A DNA stretch of 64,000 nucleotides, from contig CALKIH010000041.1 of assembly GCA_937995335.1 (NCBI GenBank), positions 211,709 through 275,708 on the forward strand. The letters run 5' to 3'. The stretch is from UBA2357 sp002344625 (GTDB lineage Bacteria > Pseudomonadota > Gammaproteobacteria > Burkholderiales > Rhodocyclaceae). A program made the translations under genes and the position numbers. The notes under the pieces are model-generated. The model was not told the DNA's origin. It was given only the letters and a program-made list of their open reading frames with translations, and did no database searches. Below, in pieces: positions 1-8,765 of this stretch. Position 1 is the stretch's first letter. Each line of letters opens with the position of its first letter.

Positions 1-2
1 TA

Positions 3-38
3 CTGCTCTGGCTGTCGGTCCTGTGGGCACTGCAATGA
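3..38 (+). CDS. C-terminal end of an upstream gene (partial, unidentified)
   Basis: The first bases read in one frame as a hydrophobic tail, LLWLSVLWALQ, followed by TGA at 36-38. The stop overlaps the aztA start in an ATGA arrangement, the usual sign of translational coupling. The residues suggest the end of a membrane protein, but eleven amino acids cannot identify a family. Its coupling to aztA suggests it belongs to the same operon. Confidence 0.4.
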   Translation: MLWLSVLWALQ

Positions 39-796
39 GCAGCCACGACATCGCCGTCCATTTCGGCAATCTCACACTCGGCTACGACCGCCATCCAGCG
101 GTACATCACCTGTGCTGCGACATCGCGCGCGGCGCGCTGGTGGCCGTGGTCGGGCCGAATGGCGCCGGCAAATCGACGCTACTCAAGGCCCTGGCCGGAG
201 AGCTCGAGCCCATACAAGGGCACTTCGTCCAGTCGATCGCGCGCGAGCGCACCGCCTACCTGCCGCAGCAGAGCGAGCTCGATACCGGTTTCCCGGTCAC
301 CGTGTTCGACATGGTGGCGATGGGTTTGTGGCGACATCTGGGCCCGTTCGGCGGCCTCGGGCGCAAGCTGGCGCAACGCGTCGGGGATGCGCTCGCGCGG
401 GTCGGGCTGGGAGGCCTCGAACGGCGTCCGATCGGCGCGCTTTCGGGCGGCCAGCTCCAGCGCGCGCGCTTTGCCAGGATGATGCTCCAGGACGCCGAAC
501 TGCTGCTGCTGGACGAACCTTTCAACGCGATCGACAGCCGCACCACCGACGACCTGATTGAGCTGATGCTGGAATGGCATCGCGAAGGCCGCACCATCAT
601 CGCGGTGCTTCACGATCTCGACCGGGTGTACCGCCACTTTCCGCAGAGCCTGCTGATTGCGCGTGAATCGCTCGGCTTCGGCCAGACCACGGCCGTGCTG
701 AGCGCGGAGAATCTCGCGCGCGCGCGTGTGCTCGCTCGCACTTTCGACGAGAATGCGCCGGTTTGCCAACGACATGTCGCGGAGGAGCCGGCGTGA
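35..796 (+). CDS. aztA: Zinc/manganese-type ABC transporter ATP-binding protein (AztA-like)
   Basis: This is the ATPase of a metal importer (253 aa, normal for the family). It has Walker A GPNGAGKST at residues 40-48, signature LSGGQ at 136-140, Walker B LLLLDEP at 156-162 and a switch His in VLHD. ATG at 35 is preferred over the in-frame GTG at 23 because it overlaps the upstream stop (ATGA). The gene overlaps the permease downstream by four bases (GTGA). The order ATPase-permease-binding protein and the His-rich binding protein match azt/znu zinc systems; manganese remains an alternative. It acts at the inner membrane on the cytoplasmic side. Confidence 0.85.
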   Translation: MSSHDIAVHFGNLTLGYDRHPAVHHLCCDIARGALVAVVGPNGAGKSTLLKALAGELEPIQGHFVQSIARERTAYLPQQSELDTGFPVTVFDMVAMGLWRHLGPFGGLGRKLAQRVGDALARVGLGGLERRPIGALSGGQLQRARFARMMLQDAELLLLDEPFNAIDSRTTDDLIELMLEWHREGRTIIAVLHDLDRVYRHFPQSLLIARESLGFGQTTAVLSAENLARARVLARTFDENAPVCQRHVAEEPA

Positions 797-1674
797 GCGC
801 GCTCGATCCGGTGGCATTCGTGGTCGGCCCGTTCCTCGAGTTCGAGTTCATGCGCCGGGCGCTGGCCGGCTGCCTTGCGTTGGCGCTCGGCGCGACCCCG
901 ATCGGCCTGTTCCTGCTGCTGCGCCGGATGAGCCTGATGGGCGACGCGATGTCGCACGCCATTCTTCCGGGAGCCGCACTGGGCTATCTCGCTTTCGGAT
1001 TGTCGCTCGGCGCGATGACGGCGGGCGGCATCGTCGCCGGCATCGTCGTGGCACTCTCGGCCGGCCTGGTGGCGCGCTCGTCGATCCTCAAGGAAGACGC
1101 CAGCCTGGCCGCGTTCTACCTGTTGTCGCTCGCCGCGGGAGTGCTGATCGTGTCGCTGCGCGGGCGCAACCTCGATCTCCTGCACGTCTTGTTCGGATCG
1201 GTCTTGTCGCTCGACGATGCATCGCTGCTGTTGATCGCGGCCATCAGCAGCGGCACCATGATCTCGCTGGCGATTCTGTACCGGCCGCTGGTCCTGGAGT
1301 GTTACGACCCGACCTTTCTGCGCGGGGTCAGCCGCTCGAGCCCAGTCGCCCATTTCGGCTTTCTGATCCTGGTGGTGCTGAATCTGGTCAGCGGTTTTCA
1401 TGCGCTCGGCACCCTGATGGCAGTCGGCATCATGATCCTGCCCGCCGCATCGGCACGGCTGTGGGCCAGGACGCTCCCTGCCATGTTGTCGGTCGCGGCC
1501 GCGACCGCCTTTCTGAGCGGACTGATAGGTCTGCTGGCATCATTCCACGCCGATCTTCCGGCCGGCCCGTCGATCGTATTCGCCGCCGGCCTGGCCTACC
1601 TGGTTTCGCTCATCCTGTCGCCCGGCGGGCTGTTGGGCGCCAGGCTCTATCGACGCGCCCACCTCGAATTCTGA
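793..1674 (+). CDS. aztB: Metal ABC transporter permease (AztB-like, ABC-3 family)
   Basis: A 293-aa very hydrophobic protein of the ABC-3 (ZnuB/MntB) permease family, forming the membrane channel for the imported metal. The conserved stretch LLLRRMSLMGDAMSHAILPG lies near the N-terminus and is typical of the family. About eight or nine hydrophobic segments are visible. GTG at 793 is chosen because it overlaps the aztA stop and is preceded by GGAGGAG; an in-frame TTG at 763 lacks such support. It works with the ATPase and the binding protein encoded on either side. Confidence 0.85.
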   Translation: MSALDPVAFVVGPFLEFEFMRRALAGCLALALGATPIGLFLLLRRMSLMGDAMSHAILPGAALGYLAFGLSLGAMTAGGIVAGIVVALSAGLVARSSILKEDASLAAFYLLSLAAGVLIVSLRGRNLDLLHVLFGSVLSLDDASLLLIAAISSGTMISLAILYRPLVLECYDPTFLRGVSRSSPVAHFGFLILVVLNLVSGFHALGTLMAVGIMILPAASARLWARTLPAMLSVAAATAFLSGLIGLLASFHADLPAGPSIVFAAGLAYLVSLILSPGGLLGARLYRRAHLEF

Positions 1675-1709
1675 CCCACCCGCTCACGCACCCGACCAAG
1701 GCAACGACC

Positions 1710-2663
1710 ATGCCCGACCGCCCCCCCCGCTTGCTGCCAGCCCCGTTACTCGGGCTGATCGCGGCACTGGCGCTGATCATCGCCAGCGCAGCCGCGCCCG
1801 TTCATGCCGGCGACATCAAAGTGGTTGCAAGCTTCAGCATTCTCGCCGACCTAGTCGGCGAGGTCGGCGGAGACCGAGTCAGCGTCACGAGCCTGGTGAA
1901 AGCCGACGAAGATGCGCACGGCTATCAACCCAAGCCGTCGGACAGCCGCCTTCTGCGCGATGCGCACCTCGTCGTTGCCAACGGACTGGGTTTCGACACC
2001 TGGATCCAGCGGCTTGGCGCGGCCGCAAGCAAGGACGACAAGCTGGTCATCGCCAGCGACGGCATCGTACCGCTCGAATCGGAGCATACCCACGGCGCAG
2101 ATCACGCCGGGCACGACCATGGCGCGCTCGACCCCCATGCCTGGCAGGACGTCTCCAACGCGCGTGTCTATGCGGCCAATATCGCCAAGGCCCTCGCCGC
2201 CGCCGATCCCGCCCACGCGAACGACTACCGGGCCAATCTTGCGCGCATCGACAAGCAGCTCGAAGAGCTCGACCACGAGATCCACGCCGCGATGGCGGCG
2301 CTACCCGAAAACCGCCGCACCATCGTCACCTCGCACGAAGCATTCGCGTACTTCGGCCGCGCCTACGACATTCGACTGTTGGCCGCATCCGGCGTGAGCA
2401 CCAGTGCCGAACCCTCGGCCGCCGGCATCGCTCGCCTGATCCGCCAGATCCGGCGCGAAAAGGCCGCTGCGGCGTTCCTGGAAAACATCAGCGATCCCCG
2501 CGCAATCGAGCGTATCAGCAAGGAAAGCGGCGCAAGCATCGGCGGCACGCTCTATTCGGATGCGCTGTCGGGTGCCGACGGGCCGGCCCCCACCTACATC
2601 GCGATGATGCGCCACAACCTTGAAACGCTGATCAAGGCATTGTCAGCACCACGAACACCCTGA
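1710..2663 (+). CDS. aztC: Zinc ABC transporter substrate-binding protein (AztC/ZnuA-like)
   Basis: A 317-aa periplasmic metal-binding protein of the TroA/ZnuA superfamily (cluster A-I). An N-terminal signal peptide ends near AHA at about residue 33. Likely metal ligands include His70 in DAHGYQPKPSD, His143 in DPHAWQD and a downstream conserved His in TSHEAF. A His/Asp-rich loop at 126-137 (HTHGADHAGHDH) is characteristic of zinc-binding members. It lies 35 bases after aztB in the same operon. The ATG at 1710 begins the signal peptide; the same frame is open far upstream inside aztB, but that is a shadow. No aztD-like gene follows. Confidence 0.85.
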   Translation: MPDRPPRLLPAPLLGLIAALALIIASAAAPVHAGDIKVVASFSILADLVGEVGGDRVSVTSLVKADEDAHGYQPKPSDSRLLRDAHLVVANGLGFDTWIQRLGAAASKDDKLVIASDGIVPLESEHTHGADHAGHDHGALDPHAWQDVSNARVYAANIAKALAAADPAHANDYRANLARIDKQLEELDHEIHAAMAALPENRRTIVTSHEAFAYFGRAYDIRLLAASGVSTSAEPSAAGIARLIRQIRREKAAAAFLENISDPRAIERISKESGASIGGTLYSDALSGADGPAPTYIAMMRHNLETLIKALSAPRTP

Positions 2664-2725
2664 GAAACCGCCCAGCCCGCGGGGGCGGAACCAGCAGCCG
2701 CTGGCAACAGCGGGCTCGGCGCGAT

Positions 2726-3346
2726 TCAGGCTTTCGACGACGCCGCAAGCAAGGCCCCGGCCGAGACGAACATGCCGCCAAAGATCCGGTTCTGCATCCT
2801 GATCATGCCCGGATCGTGCAGCCACACCCGACAACGCCCGGCCAGCAGCGCGTACGCGGACATCACCAGCAGGTCCACCGTCACCATCGTTACCGCGATG
2901 ATCGCGAACTGCGGCAGTTGCGGCAGATTCGCGGTCACGAACTGGGGCACGAGCGCGACCATGAAGATCAAGGCCTTGGGGTTGGTCAGGTTCACCAGCA
3001 GGCCCTGCAGAAACAAGCCGCCGCGCCGCCGCGGCAGGGCGCTCCCCTCATCGAGTTCTTCGACCGGTGCCCGCCACTTGCTGACGCCGAGATACACGAG
3101 ATATCCGGCACCGACGACCTTCAGGGCCAGAAACGCCCCGCTCGAGGCGGCAAGCAGCGCCCCCAGACCGAGCCCAACCACCAGGAGTTGCACCAGCAAT
3201 GCCGCTTCGAGCCCGATGATTGCGCGCAGTGCATTGGCGTAGCCGTACCGGAGCCCGGTGGCAATGCTCAGAACCGCCCCGGGGCCCGGCGTAACTGCGA
3301 TCACGACCGCCGCCACCAGAAATGCCAACCAGATGTTGATGTCCAT
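2726..3346 (-). CDS. LysE/RhtB family amino-acid exporter
   Basis: A 206-aa inner-membrane protein of the LysE/RhtB translocator family, which exports amino acids or related metabolites. It shows the family pattern: an N-terminal helix followed by VTPGPGAVLSI (the conserved TPGP motif), then GLRYGYANALRAIIGLEAA, and about six transmembrane segments. The start MDINIWLAF at 3346 puts the first helix at the N-terminus as usual; upstream residues in the frame are Cys-rich and unlike the family. It ends convergently to aztC and lies 16 bases after the TauE gene, so the two may be co-transcribed. The substrate cannot be told from sequence. Confidence 0.85.
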   Translation of the reverse strand: MDINIWLAFLVAAVVIAVTPGPGAVLSIATGLRYGYANALRAIIGLEAALLVQLLVVGLGLGALLAASSGAFLALKVVGAGYLVYLGVSKWRAPVEELDEGSALPRRRGGLFLQGLLVNLTNPKALIFMVALVPQFVTANLPQLPQFAIIAVTMVTVDLLVMSAYALLAGRCRVWLHDPGMIRMQNRIFGGMFVSAGALLAASSKA

Positions 3347-3362
3347 GTGTGAACCTATGCGA

Positions 3363-4169
3363 TCAGCCAAACAAGGTGTGGAGCATCTTTGCGCACAGCA
3401 GCAGCAATACCGCCGCAAAGATCTTCTTCAGTGTCGCCACCGGCAGGCGATGCGCCAGGCGCGCACCGAGCGGCGCGGTCACGACGCTCACCGTGCCGAT
3501 CAGAATCAGCGCAGGCAGATACACGAAACCGAGGCTGAAGGCGGGCAGATCCGGCGCCTGCCAGCCATTCACCAGGTAGCCCACGGTGCCGGCCAGCGCG
3601 ATCGGCAGACCGATCGCGCTTGAGGTACCGATCGCATTGTGCACCTTGACATTGCACCAGGTCATGAACGGCACCGACAACGAACCACCGCCAATCGCAA
3701 CCAGCGCCGACACCCCGCCGATGCCCACACCGACCGCGCCCATGCCGATCGCGCCGGGCAACGCGCGCGAAGGCTTGGGCTTGACGTTGGCCAGCATCTG
3801 CAGCGCCACGTAGGCCATGAAGCACGCGAAGAAGATCGCCAATGGCGCCGATGCCACCCGCGACGCGATGAAGGTCGCCCCGAAGGTGCCCACCAGGACG
3901 CCGGGCGTGATCCGGCGCACGACGTCCCAGAGAACCGCGCCGTGCTTGTGGTGCGCGCGCAGACTCGAAACCGACGTCATGACGATCGCGGCCATCGAGG
4001 TGCCCAGCGCGAGGTGCACGACGCTGTCGCGCGCAAACCCTTGGGCGACGAAAAGCGTCGTGAGCACCGGCACCATGATGCCCCCCCCGCCCACGCCCAG
4101 GAGGCCGGCGAAAAAGCCGACGAATGCGCCAAGCAGCGGGTAGCTTATCCACCAGACATCGAAAACCAT
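3363..4169 (-). CDS. TauE/SafE family anion (sulfite/sulfoacetate-type) exporter
   Basis: A 268-aa inner-membrane protein with about eight transmembrane segments, matching the TauE/SafE family (formerly DUF81). The glycine-rich N-terminal repeat FFAGLLGVGGGGIMVPVL and its second copy, GIGGVSALVAIGGGSLSVPFM, are the two family hallmarks. ATG at 4169 is preceded by AAGGG at a seven-base gap; an in-frame TTG two codons earlier is less likely. It follows the 6S RNA terminator, so it should have its own promoter, though the available space is only about 20 bases. Family members export sulfite, sulfolactate or related organosulfur anions; the substrate here is unknown. Confidence 0.85.
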   Translation of the reverse strand: MVFDVWWISYPLLGAFVGFFAGLLGVGGGGIMVPVLTTLFVAQGFARDSVVHLALGTSMAAIVMTSVSSLRAHHKHGAVLWDVVRRITPGVLVGTFGATFIASRVASAPLAIFFACFMAYVALQMLANVKPKPSRALPGAIGMGAVGVGIGGVSALVAIGGGSLSVPFMTWCNVKVHNAIGTSSAIGLPIALAGTVGYLVNGWQAPDLPAFSLGFVYLPALILIGTVSVVTAPLGARLAHRLPVATLKKIFAAVLLLLCAKMLHTLFG

Positions 4170-4191
4170 CTGCAAACCCTTTCGGAGCGAA

Positions 4192-4236
4192 CCAAAAAAG
4201 AGAGGCGCGGAAACATCCCGCGCCTCTCTTTTTTGG
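4192..4236 (-). terminator. Strong intrinsic terminator of the 6S RNA gene (bidirectional shape)
   Basis: A perfect 19-bp inverted repeat: arm 4192-4210, loop 4211-4217 (AAACATC), arm 4218-4236. The stem contains GAGAGGCGCGG and is flanked by A6 and T6 tracts, so it can terminate in either direction. It directly follows the 6S RNA on the minus strand and separates it from the TauE gene. Confidence 0.9.
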
Positions 4237-4420
4237 CCCCCCGCCTGTGCCGTCTCCGCCGGGCATCCTGAACCTGGGGTTCAGGGAGGTCGCTTTCCTT
4301 CCGCATCAGGCTCACCCGGCTAGGGGCGGGCACACCAACGGTTTGATGGTCTGCAACCAAGTCTCTCGACATTGGTTCAAGGAATCTACGACTTCAACAA
4401 ACACGGCAGGGGATTGATCG
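4237..4420 (-). ncRNA. ssrS: 6S RNA
   Basis: 6S RNA binds the housekeeping RNA polymerase holoenzyme by mimicking an open promoter and lowers transcription in stationary phase. Several features support the call. The gene lies directly downstream of zapA, the usual ssrS position in proteobacteria. Its ends can pair (CCCCTGCCGTG near 4412 with CACAGGCGGGG near 4238). An internal hairpin, CCTGAACCCCAGGTTCAGG, resembles the conserved 6S arm, and the segments TTGAACCAATGTCGAGA and GGTGTGCCCGC look like betaproteobacterial 6S RNA. A strong terminator follows. Exact mature ends are estimated. The fau gene that often follows ssrS is absent here. Confidence 0.85.
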
Positions 4421-4438
4421 TTTGGAACGCTGCGCCGG

Positions 4439-4741
4439 TCAGAAGAGCTTTTCCTGCTGAGCCAGGATGCCGTCCAGTCGCGCATTCACGAGTCCGATTC
4501 TACGCTTCATCGCCGGCATGTCAAACCCGCCGGCGCGCTGAAACTGCAGAAACTCATGGGTGATATTCAGCGCCGTCATGACCGCCAGCTTTTCGCTGGA
4601 GGCGCCTGTCCTATCGGCCAACTCGCGCAACTTGCCATCCAGGTAACGAACCGCCTCGAGCAGACCGTCCCGGTCTTCCGGCTTGCAGGCGACCCGATAC
4701 TCCTTGCCGAAAATATTGATGTCGAGCGTATCGTTTGACAT
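4439..4741 (-). CDS. zapA: Cell division protein ZapA
   Basis: A 100-aa cytoplasmic protein that bundles FtsZ filaments at the division site. The N-terminus DTLDINIFGKEYRVACKPED is the typical ZapA start. It is followed by a region rich in charged residues and a C-terminal coiled coil. The length is normal for the family. It lies one base after the stop of a small coiled-coil gene and is followed by the 6S RNA gene, the conserved gammaproteobacterial and betaproteobacterial order. Confidence 0.92.
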   Translation of the reverse strand: MSNDTLDINIFGKEYRVACKPEDRDGLLEAVRYLDGKLRELADRTGASSEKLAVMTALNITHEFLQFQRAGGFDMPAMKRRIGLVNARLDGILAQQEKLF

Positions 4742-4742
4742 G

Positions 4743-4937
4743 TCAGGCTTCCGGCAATTTTTCGAGCACGCTTTCGAGCCTCTCGATCGCCAGGCTCAAC
4801 TTGCCGGCGAGGCGGTGATTTTCGGCTTCGAGCGTGGCAACGCGCGTACGCAATGTGCGCAACTCGAGCCTGCCCGCTTCGAACAGGCCGATGAGCTGTT
4901 CGAGCTGGCTTTCCAAGCGGGTGATTTCAGCGTCCAT
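4743..4937 (-). CDS. Small coiled-coil protein upstream of zapA (TIGR02449/ZapB-like)
   Basis: A 64-aa protein that is almost entirely coiled coil: heptad-like leucines run through LESQLEQLIGLFEAGRLEL, TLRTRVATLEAENHRL and LAIERLESVLEKL. It matches in size and position the small TIGR02449-type protein commonly encoded just before zapA. It probably partners with ZapA or other division proteins, by analogy with ZapB; that is inference from context and shape only. Confidence 0.8.
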   Translation of the reverse strand: MDAEITRLESQLEQLIGLFEAGRLELRTLRTRVATLEAENHRLAGKLSLAIERLESVLEKLPEA

Positions 4938-4991
4938 GGGGCGATAGTAGTGGGCGCCCCGCGACCGGTCAAGCCAGCCGCGGAGCGGGGT

Positions 4992-6848
4992 TCAGTGGGG
5001 ATGCTGCACCTGGGTCACATCCCGGACCGCACCGGTATCCGCGCTGGTCGTGAGCGCCGCATAGGCCTGCAGCGCGGCCGACACGACACGGACGCGCGTG
5101 GCGGGCTGCCACGCCTTGGCGCCGCGGGCCACCATCGCTGCCCGGCGGGCTTCCAGTTCGGCAGGCGCGATCGCGAGGTGGATGCTGCGACGCGGAATAT
5201 CGATCTCGATCGTGTCGCCCTCTTCGATCAACGCGATCGCACCGCCACATGCGGCCTCGGGTGACGCATGGCCTATCGACAGGCCCGAGGTTCCGCCCGA
5301 GAAACGACCGTCGGTCAGCAACGCGCAGGCCTTGCCCAGGCCCTGGGACTTGAGATAGCTGGTCGGGTAGAGCATCTCCTGCATCCCCGGCCCCCCCTTG
5401 GGGCCTTCATAGCGAATCACCACGACGTCGCCGGCAACGACGCGGTCGCCAAGGATGGCCTCGACCGCATCTTCCTGGCTTTCGAAGACGCGCGCGCGCC
5501 CGGAGAAAGTCCAAATCGACTCGTCCACCCCGGCGGTCTTGACGATGCATCCTTTCTCGGCGATGTTGCCGTAGAGGACTGCCAACCCGCCATCGGCACT
5601 GAAGGCGTTCGCACGATCGCGGATGACGCCCGCGGTGCGGTCCATGTCGAGCGCGCTCCAGCGACGATCCTGCGAAAAAGCCTGCTGGGTCGGCACCCCG
5701 CCGGGAGCGGCCTTGTAAAACTCGAACACCGAATTGTCGTGCGCCTGCATCACATCCCAGTTGCGCAGCGCCTCGCGCATGGTCTTGCTGTGTACGGTGG
5801 GCACATCGGTATGCAGCAGGCCGGCACGATCGAGCTCGCCCAGAATGGCCATGATCCCGCCGGCACGATGAACGTCCTCGATGTGCACATCCGGCACGGC
5901 CGGCGCGACCTTGCACAGACATGGCACCTTGCGCGAAATGCCGTCGATGTCCTTCATCGTGAAGTCGACCCCGGCCTCTTTGGCCGCGGCGAGCAAGTGG
6001 AGCACGGTATTGGTCGAGCCGCCCATCGCGACGTCGAGCGCAACCGCATTCTCGAACGCGCGATAAGAAGCGATGCTGCGCGGCAGCACCGAGTCGTCGT
6101 CCTTCTCGTAATAGCGCCTGGCCATGTCGACGATGGTGCGCCCAGCCTTGCGAAACAGTTGCTCGCGATCGGCATGGGTGGCCAGCACGGTGCCATTGCC
6201 CGGCAGCGACAAGCCGAGCGCCTCGGTGAGGCAGTTCATCGAGTTCGCCGTAAACATGCCGGAGCACGAGCCGCAAGTCGGACAGGCAGAACGCTCGATC
6301 TCGGCCACCTCTTCGTCGGAACAGGTCTTGTCCGCGGCCTTGACCATCGCATCGACCAGGTCGATCGAGAACACCTTGGCCTCCCACTTGACCTTGCCCG
6401 CCTCCATCGGTCCGCCCGACACGAAGATCGCCGGCACGTTGAGACGCAGCGCGGCCATCAACATGCCCGGCGTGATCTTGTCGCAATTCGAGATGCATAC
6501 CAGCGCGTCGGCCGTATGCGCGTTGACCATGTATTCGACGCTGTCCGCGATGAGGTCGCGCGAAGGCAGCGAATACAGCATGCCGCCATGGCCCATCGCG
6601 ATGCCGTCGTCGACGGCAATGGTGTTGAATTCCTTGGCGACACCGCCGGCGGCCTCGATTTCGCGGGCGACCAGTTGCCCGAGGTCCTTGAGGTGCACAT
6701 GGCCCGGCACGAACTGGGTGAAGCTGTTGGCGACCGCGATGATCGGTTTTTCGAAATCACCGTCCTTCATGCCGGTGGCCCGCCACAAGGCGCGGGCACC
6801 CGCCATGTTGCGGCCGGCGGTGGAGGTTCGCGAACGGTACTGGGGCAT
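4992..6848 (-). CDS. ilvD: Dihydroxy-acid dehydratase
   Basis: IlvD converts 2,3-dihydroxyisovalerate and its isoleucine-pathway homologue to the 2-keto acids in branched-chain amino-acid synthesis. The 618-aa length matches the long (E. coli-type) form. Iron-sulfur ligands are visible as Cys122 in NCDKITPGM and the CPTCGSC motif at 189-195, with the Mg-site region DDGIAMGHGGM at 80-90. The start MPQYRSRTSTAGRNMAG at 6848 is the classic IlvD N-terminus; 19 upstream in-frame residues are not family-like. The gene is alone on its strand, with about 130 bases separating it from the divergent yceH-like gene. Confidence 0.95.
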   Translation of the reverse strand: MPQYRSRTSTAGRNMAGARALWRATGMKDGDFEKPIIAVANSFTQFVPGHVHLKDLGQLVAREIEAAGGVAKEFNTIAVDDGIAMGHGGMLYSLPSRDLIADSVEYMVNAHTADALVCISNCDKITPGMLMAALRLNVPAIFVSGGPMEAGKVKWEAKVFSIDLVDAMVKAADKTCSDEEVAEIERSACPTCGSCSGMFTANSMNCLTEALGLSLPGNGTVLATHADREQLFRKAGRTIVDMARRYYEKDDDSVLPRSIASYRAFENAVALDVAMGGSTNTVLHLLAAAKEAGVDFTMKDIDGISRKVPCLCKVAPAVPDVHIEDVHRAGGIMAILGELDRAGLLHTDVPTVHSKTMREALRNWDVMQAHDNSVFEFYKAAPGGVPTQQAFSQDRRWSALDMDRTAGVIRDRANAFSADGGLAVLYGNIAEKGCIVKTAGVDESIWTFSGRARVFESQEDAVEAILGDRVVAGDVVVIRYEGPKGGPGMQEMLYPTSYLKSQGLGKACALLTDGRFSGGTSGLSIGHASPEAACGGAIALIEEGDTIEIDIPRRSIHLAIAPAELEARRAAMVARGAKAWQPATRVRVVSAALQAYAALTTSADTGAVRDVTQVQHPH

Positions 6849-6980
6849 GCTGTCCTCGACTGTTGTAGGGCTGAGGCCGGCTGAACGCGCGGCGATCGAT
6901 TGCATCGAATCCGCAATTCTAACCGAAGCCCAACGGCGAGTCGGCTATCATTGCCGCTTTGTTGATCTGAGGGTAAGCCG

Positions 6981-7679
6981 ATGACCGAACCCGCATCGGG
7001 TGAACAGACTCCCGACGTCGATGAAGGTTTCGACCTGGATCCGATCGAGATCCGCGTTCTGGCCGTGTTGATCGAGAAGGCGTTCGTGACACCGGACAAC
7101 TACCCGTTGTCCGTCAATGCGATCCTGACCGGCTGCAATCAGCTCACCGGCCGGGAGCCGGTCATGGCCTTGTCCGAACCCGAGATCCGCGACGGCCTCG
7201 GCCGGCTGCTCGGCCGCAAGCTGATATCGCAGCGCGACCAGGCCAGCGCCCGCGTCCCCAAGTTCGAACATCTGGTGCGCCTGCGCCACTCGCTGCCACC
7301 GGCCGAGCAGGCGGTGCTCGCAGTGCTGATGTTGCGCGGCCCCCAGACGGCGGGTGAAATCCGCCAGCGTACCGAGCGCATGCACACCTTTGCCGACATC
7401 GAAGCAGTCGATGCAGTGCTCGAGCACCTGCAGGAAAAATTTCCGCCAATGGCCACCGCACTTCCGCGCGCACCGGGTACGAAGGAAACCCGCTTCGCAC
7501 ATCTCATGGGCGGGCGGCAGATGCTGGCGGCCCAGATCGAACTGCTCGGCAACCCGGCGCTCGCGCCTAGCCATGCCCGTGGACGCAGTGCCGAACTCGA
7601 GGAGGAGGTGCGCCGCCTGCGTGATGAACTCGATCAGCTGCGTGCGGATTTCGACCGGTTTCGCACCCAGTTCGAATGA
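6981..7679 (+). CDS. YceH family protein (UPF0502/DUF480)
   Basis: A 232-aa cytoplasmic protein of the YceH family. It has two winged-helix-like halves: LDPIEIRVLAVLIEKAFVTPDNYPLS near the N-terminus, then LPPAEQAVLAVLMLRGPQTAGEIRQRT. A C-terminal coiled coil, SAELEEEVRRLRDELDQL, follows. GAGGGT lies at a suitable distance before ATG 6981. The molecular function of the family is not established; the fold suggests a regulator or DNA-binding role. It is divergent from ilvD and precedes lgt. Confidence 0.85.
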   Translation: MTEPASGEQTPDVDEGFDLDPIEIRVLAVLIEKAFVTPDNYPLSVNAILTGCNQLTGREPVMALSEPEIRDGLGRLLGRKLISQRDQASARVPKFEHLVRLRHSLPPAEQAVLAVLMLRGPQTAGEIRQRTERMHTFADIEAVDAVLEHLQEKFPPMATALPRAPGTKETRFAHLMGGRQMLAAQIELLGNPALAPSHARGRSAELEEEVRRLRDELDQLRADFDRFRTQFE

Positions 7680-7766
7680 TGCGGACAGCGCAGCGAGCGG
7701 CTGGCGAAACGGCTGTCGGATCGCCCGTTTCCCCCCTGAGCCCCACCGTCTGAAAACCCGATTCCA

Positions 7767-8555
7767 ATGCTGACTCATCCGCACTTCAATCCGGTCGCAG
7801 TATCGCTCGGGCCGATTTCGATCCACTGGTACGGGTTGATGTATCTGGTCGCCTTCGTCCTGTTCGTCGTGCTCGGTCGCCGCCATGCGCGCCGCCGCCC
7901 CGAGCTCGGCTGGGACGCCGGCAAGATCGACGATCTGCTGCTCTACGGGATGCTGGGTGTCGTGATCGGCGGACGCCTCGGCGAGGTCGTTTTCTTTCAG
8001 CTTCCCTACTATCTCGACAATCCGCTCGAGATCTTCGCGATCTGGAAGGGCGGGATGAGCTTTCACGGCGGTTTTCTCGGCGTGCTGGTGGCGATGGCGC
8101 TGTATGCGCGGCGGCACGGCCGGTCGTTCTGGCAGGTCACCGACTTCATTGCACCGCTGGTGCCGACCGGGCTCGCCGCAGGGCGAATCGGCAACTTCAT
8201 CAACGGCGAGCTCTGGGGTCGGCCGGCCGCTGCCGATTTGCCGTGGGCAATGATCTTTCCGTGGGTAGACGACATCCCGCGCCATCCCTCCCAGCTCTAT
8301 CAGGCTGCCGGCGAGGGCCTGCTCCTGTTCGCGCTGCTGTGGTGGTACTCGGCGAGTCCGCGGCCGCTCAAGGCCGTATCGGCCGTCTTCCTGGTCGGAT
8401 ATGGCTGCCTGCGTTTTGCCGCCGAATTCTTCCGAACGCCCGACCCCGGCCTGTTCGGAACGCTCTCGCTGGGTTTGTCGACCGCGCAATGGCTGTGCGT
8501 GCCGATGATCGGCATCGGCGGCATACTGCTGGCGTTGCAGCGCGGCAAGCGCTGA
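7767..8555 (+). CDS. lgt: Prolipoprotein diacylglyceryl transferase
   Basis: Lgt transfers diacylglycerol from phosphatidylglycerol to the lipobox cysteine of prolipoproteins in the inner membrane, the first step of lipoprotein maturation. The 262-aa protein has seven or so membrane segments. The family signature GLAAGRIGNFINGELWGRP is present, with the HGGFLGV motif upstream and the N-terminal pattern ISIHWYGLMYL. The window itself encodes likely substrates, including the efflux lipoprotein at 28776 and the cytochrome at 62587. Confidence 0.95.
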   Translation: MLTHPHFNPVAVSLGPISIHWYGLMYLVAFVLFVVLGRRHARRRPELGWDAGKIDDLLLYGMLGVVIGGRLGEVVFFQLPYYLDNPLEIFAIWKGGMSFHGGFLGVLVAMALYARRHGRSFWQVTDFIAPLVPTGLAAGRIGNFINGELWGRPAAADLPWAMIFPWVDDIPRHPSQLYQAAGEGLLLFALLWWYSASPRPLKAVSAVFLVGYGCLRFAAEFFRTPDPGLFGTLSLGLSTAQWLCVPMIGIGGILLALQRGKR

Positions 8556-8765
8556 TTCCGTTCCCATGCGCAAGCGTGGCGGCGCGGGCGCACCCGGCGC
8601 CCATGACCGATACGCCATCCGCATCGTCCATGCATGCGTGCGCGGGGCCACAACCCTTTGCGTGCAGCGGACTACCCGGATCGGGCGACAAAATTTAAAT
8701 CCACCTTCGACCCCTGCCGAATGAATTCGCGCTAGCATCACATGTGAGTATGGCACCCTCAGACC

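Noticed and set aside
726..1709. Long in-frame extension upstream of aztC
   Set aside because: It lies inside aztB in another frame, has no signal peptide at its start and reads as low-complexity Arg/Gly-rich sequence. The true start with a signal peptide is at 1710.
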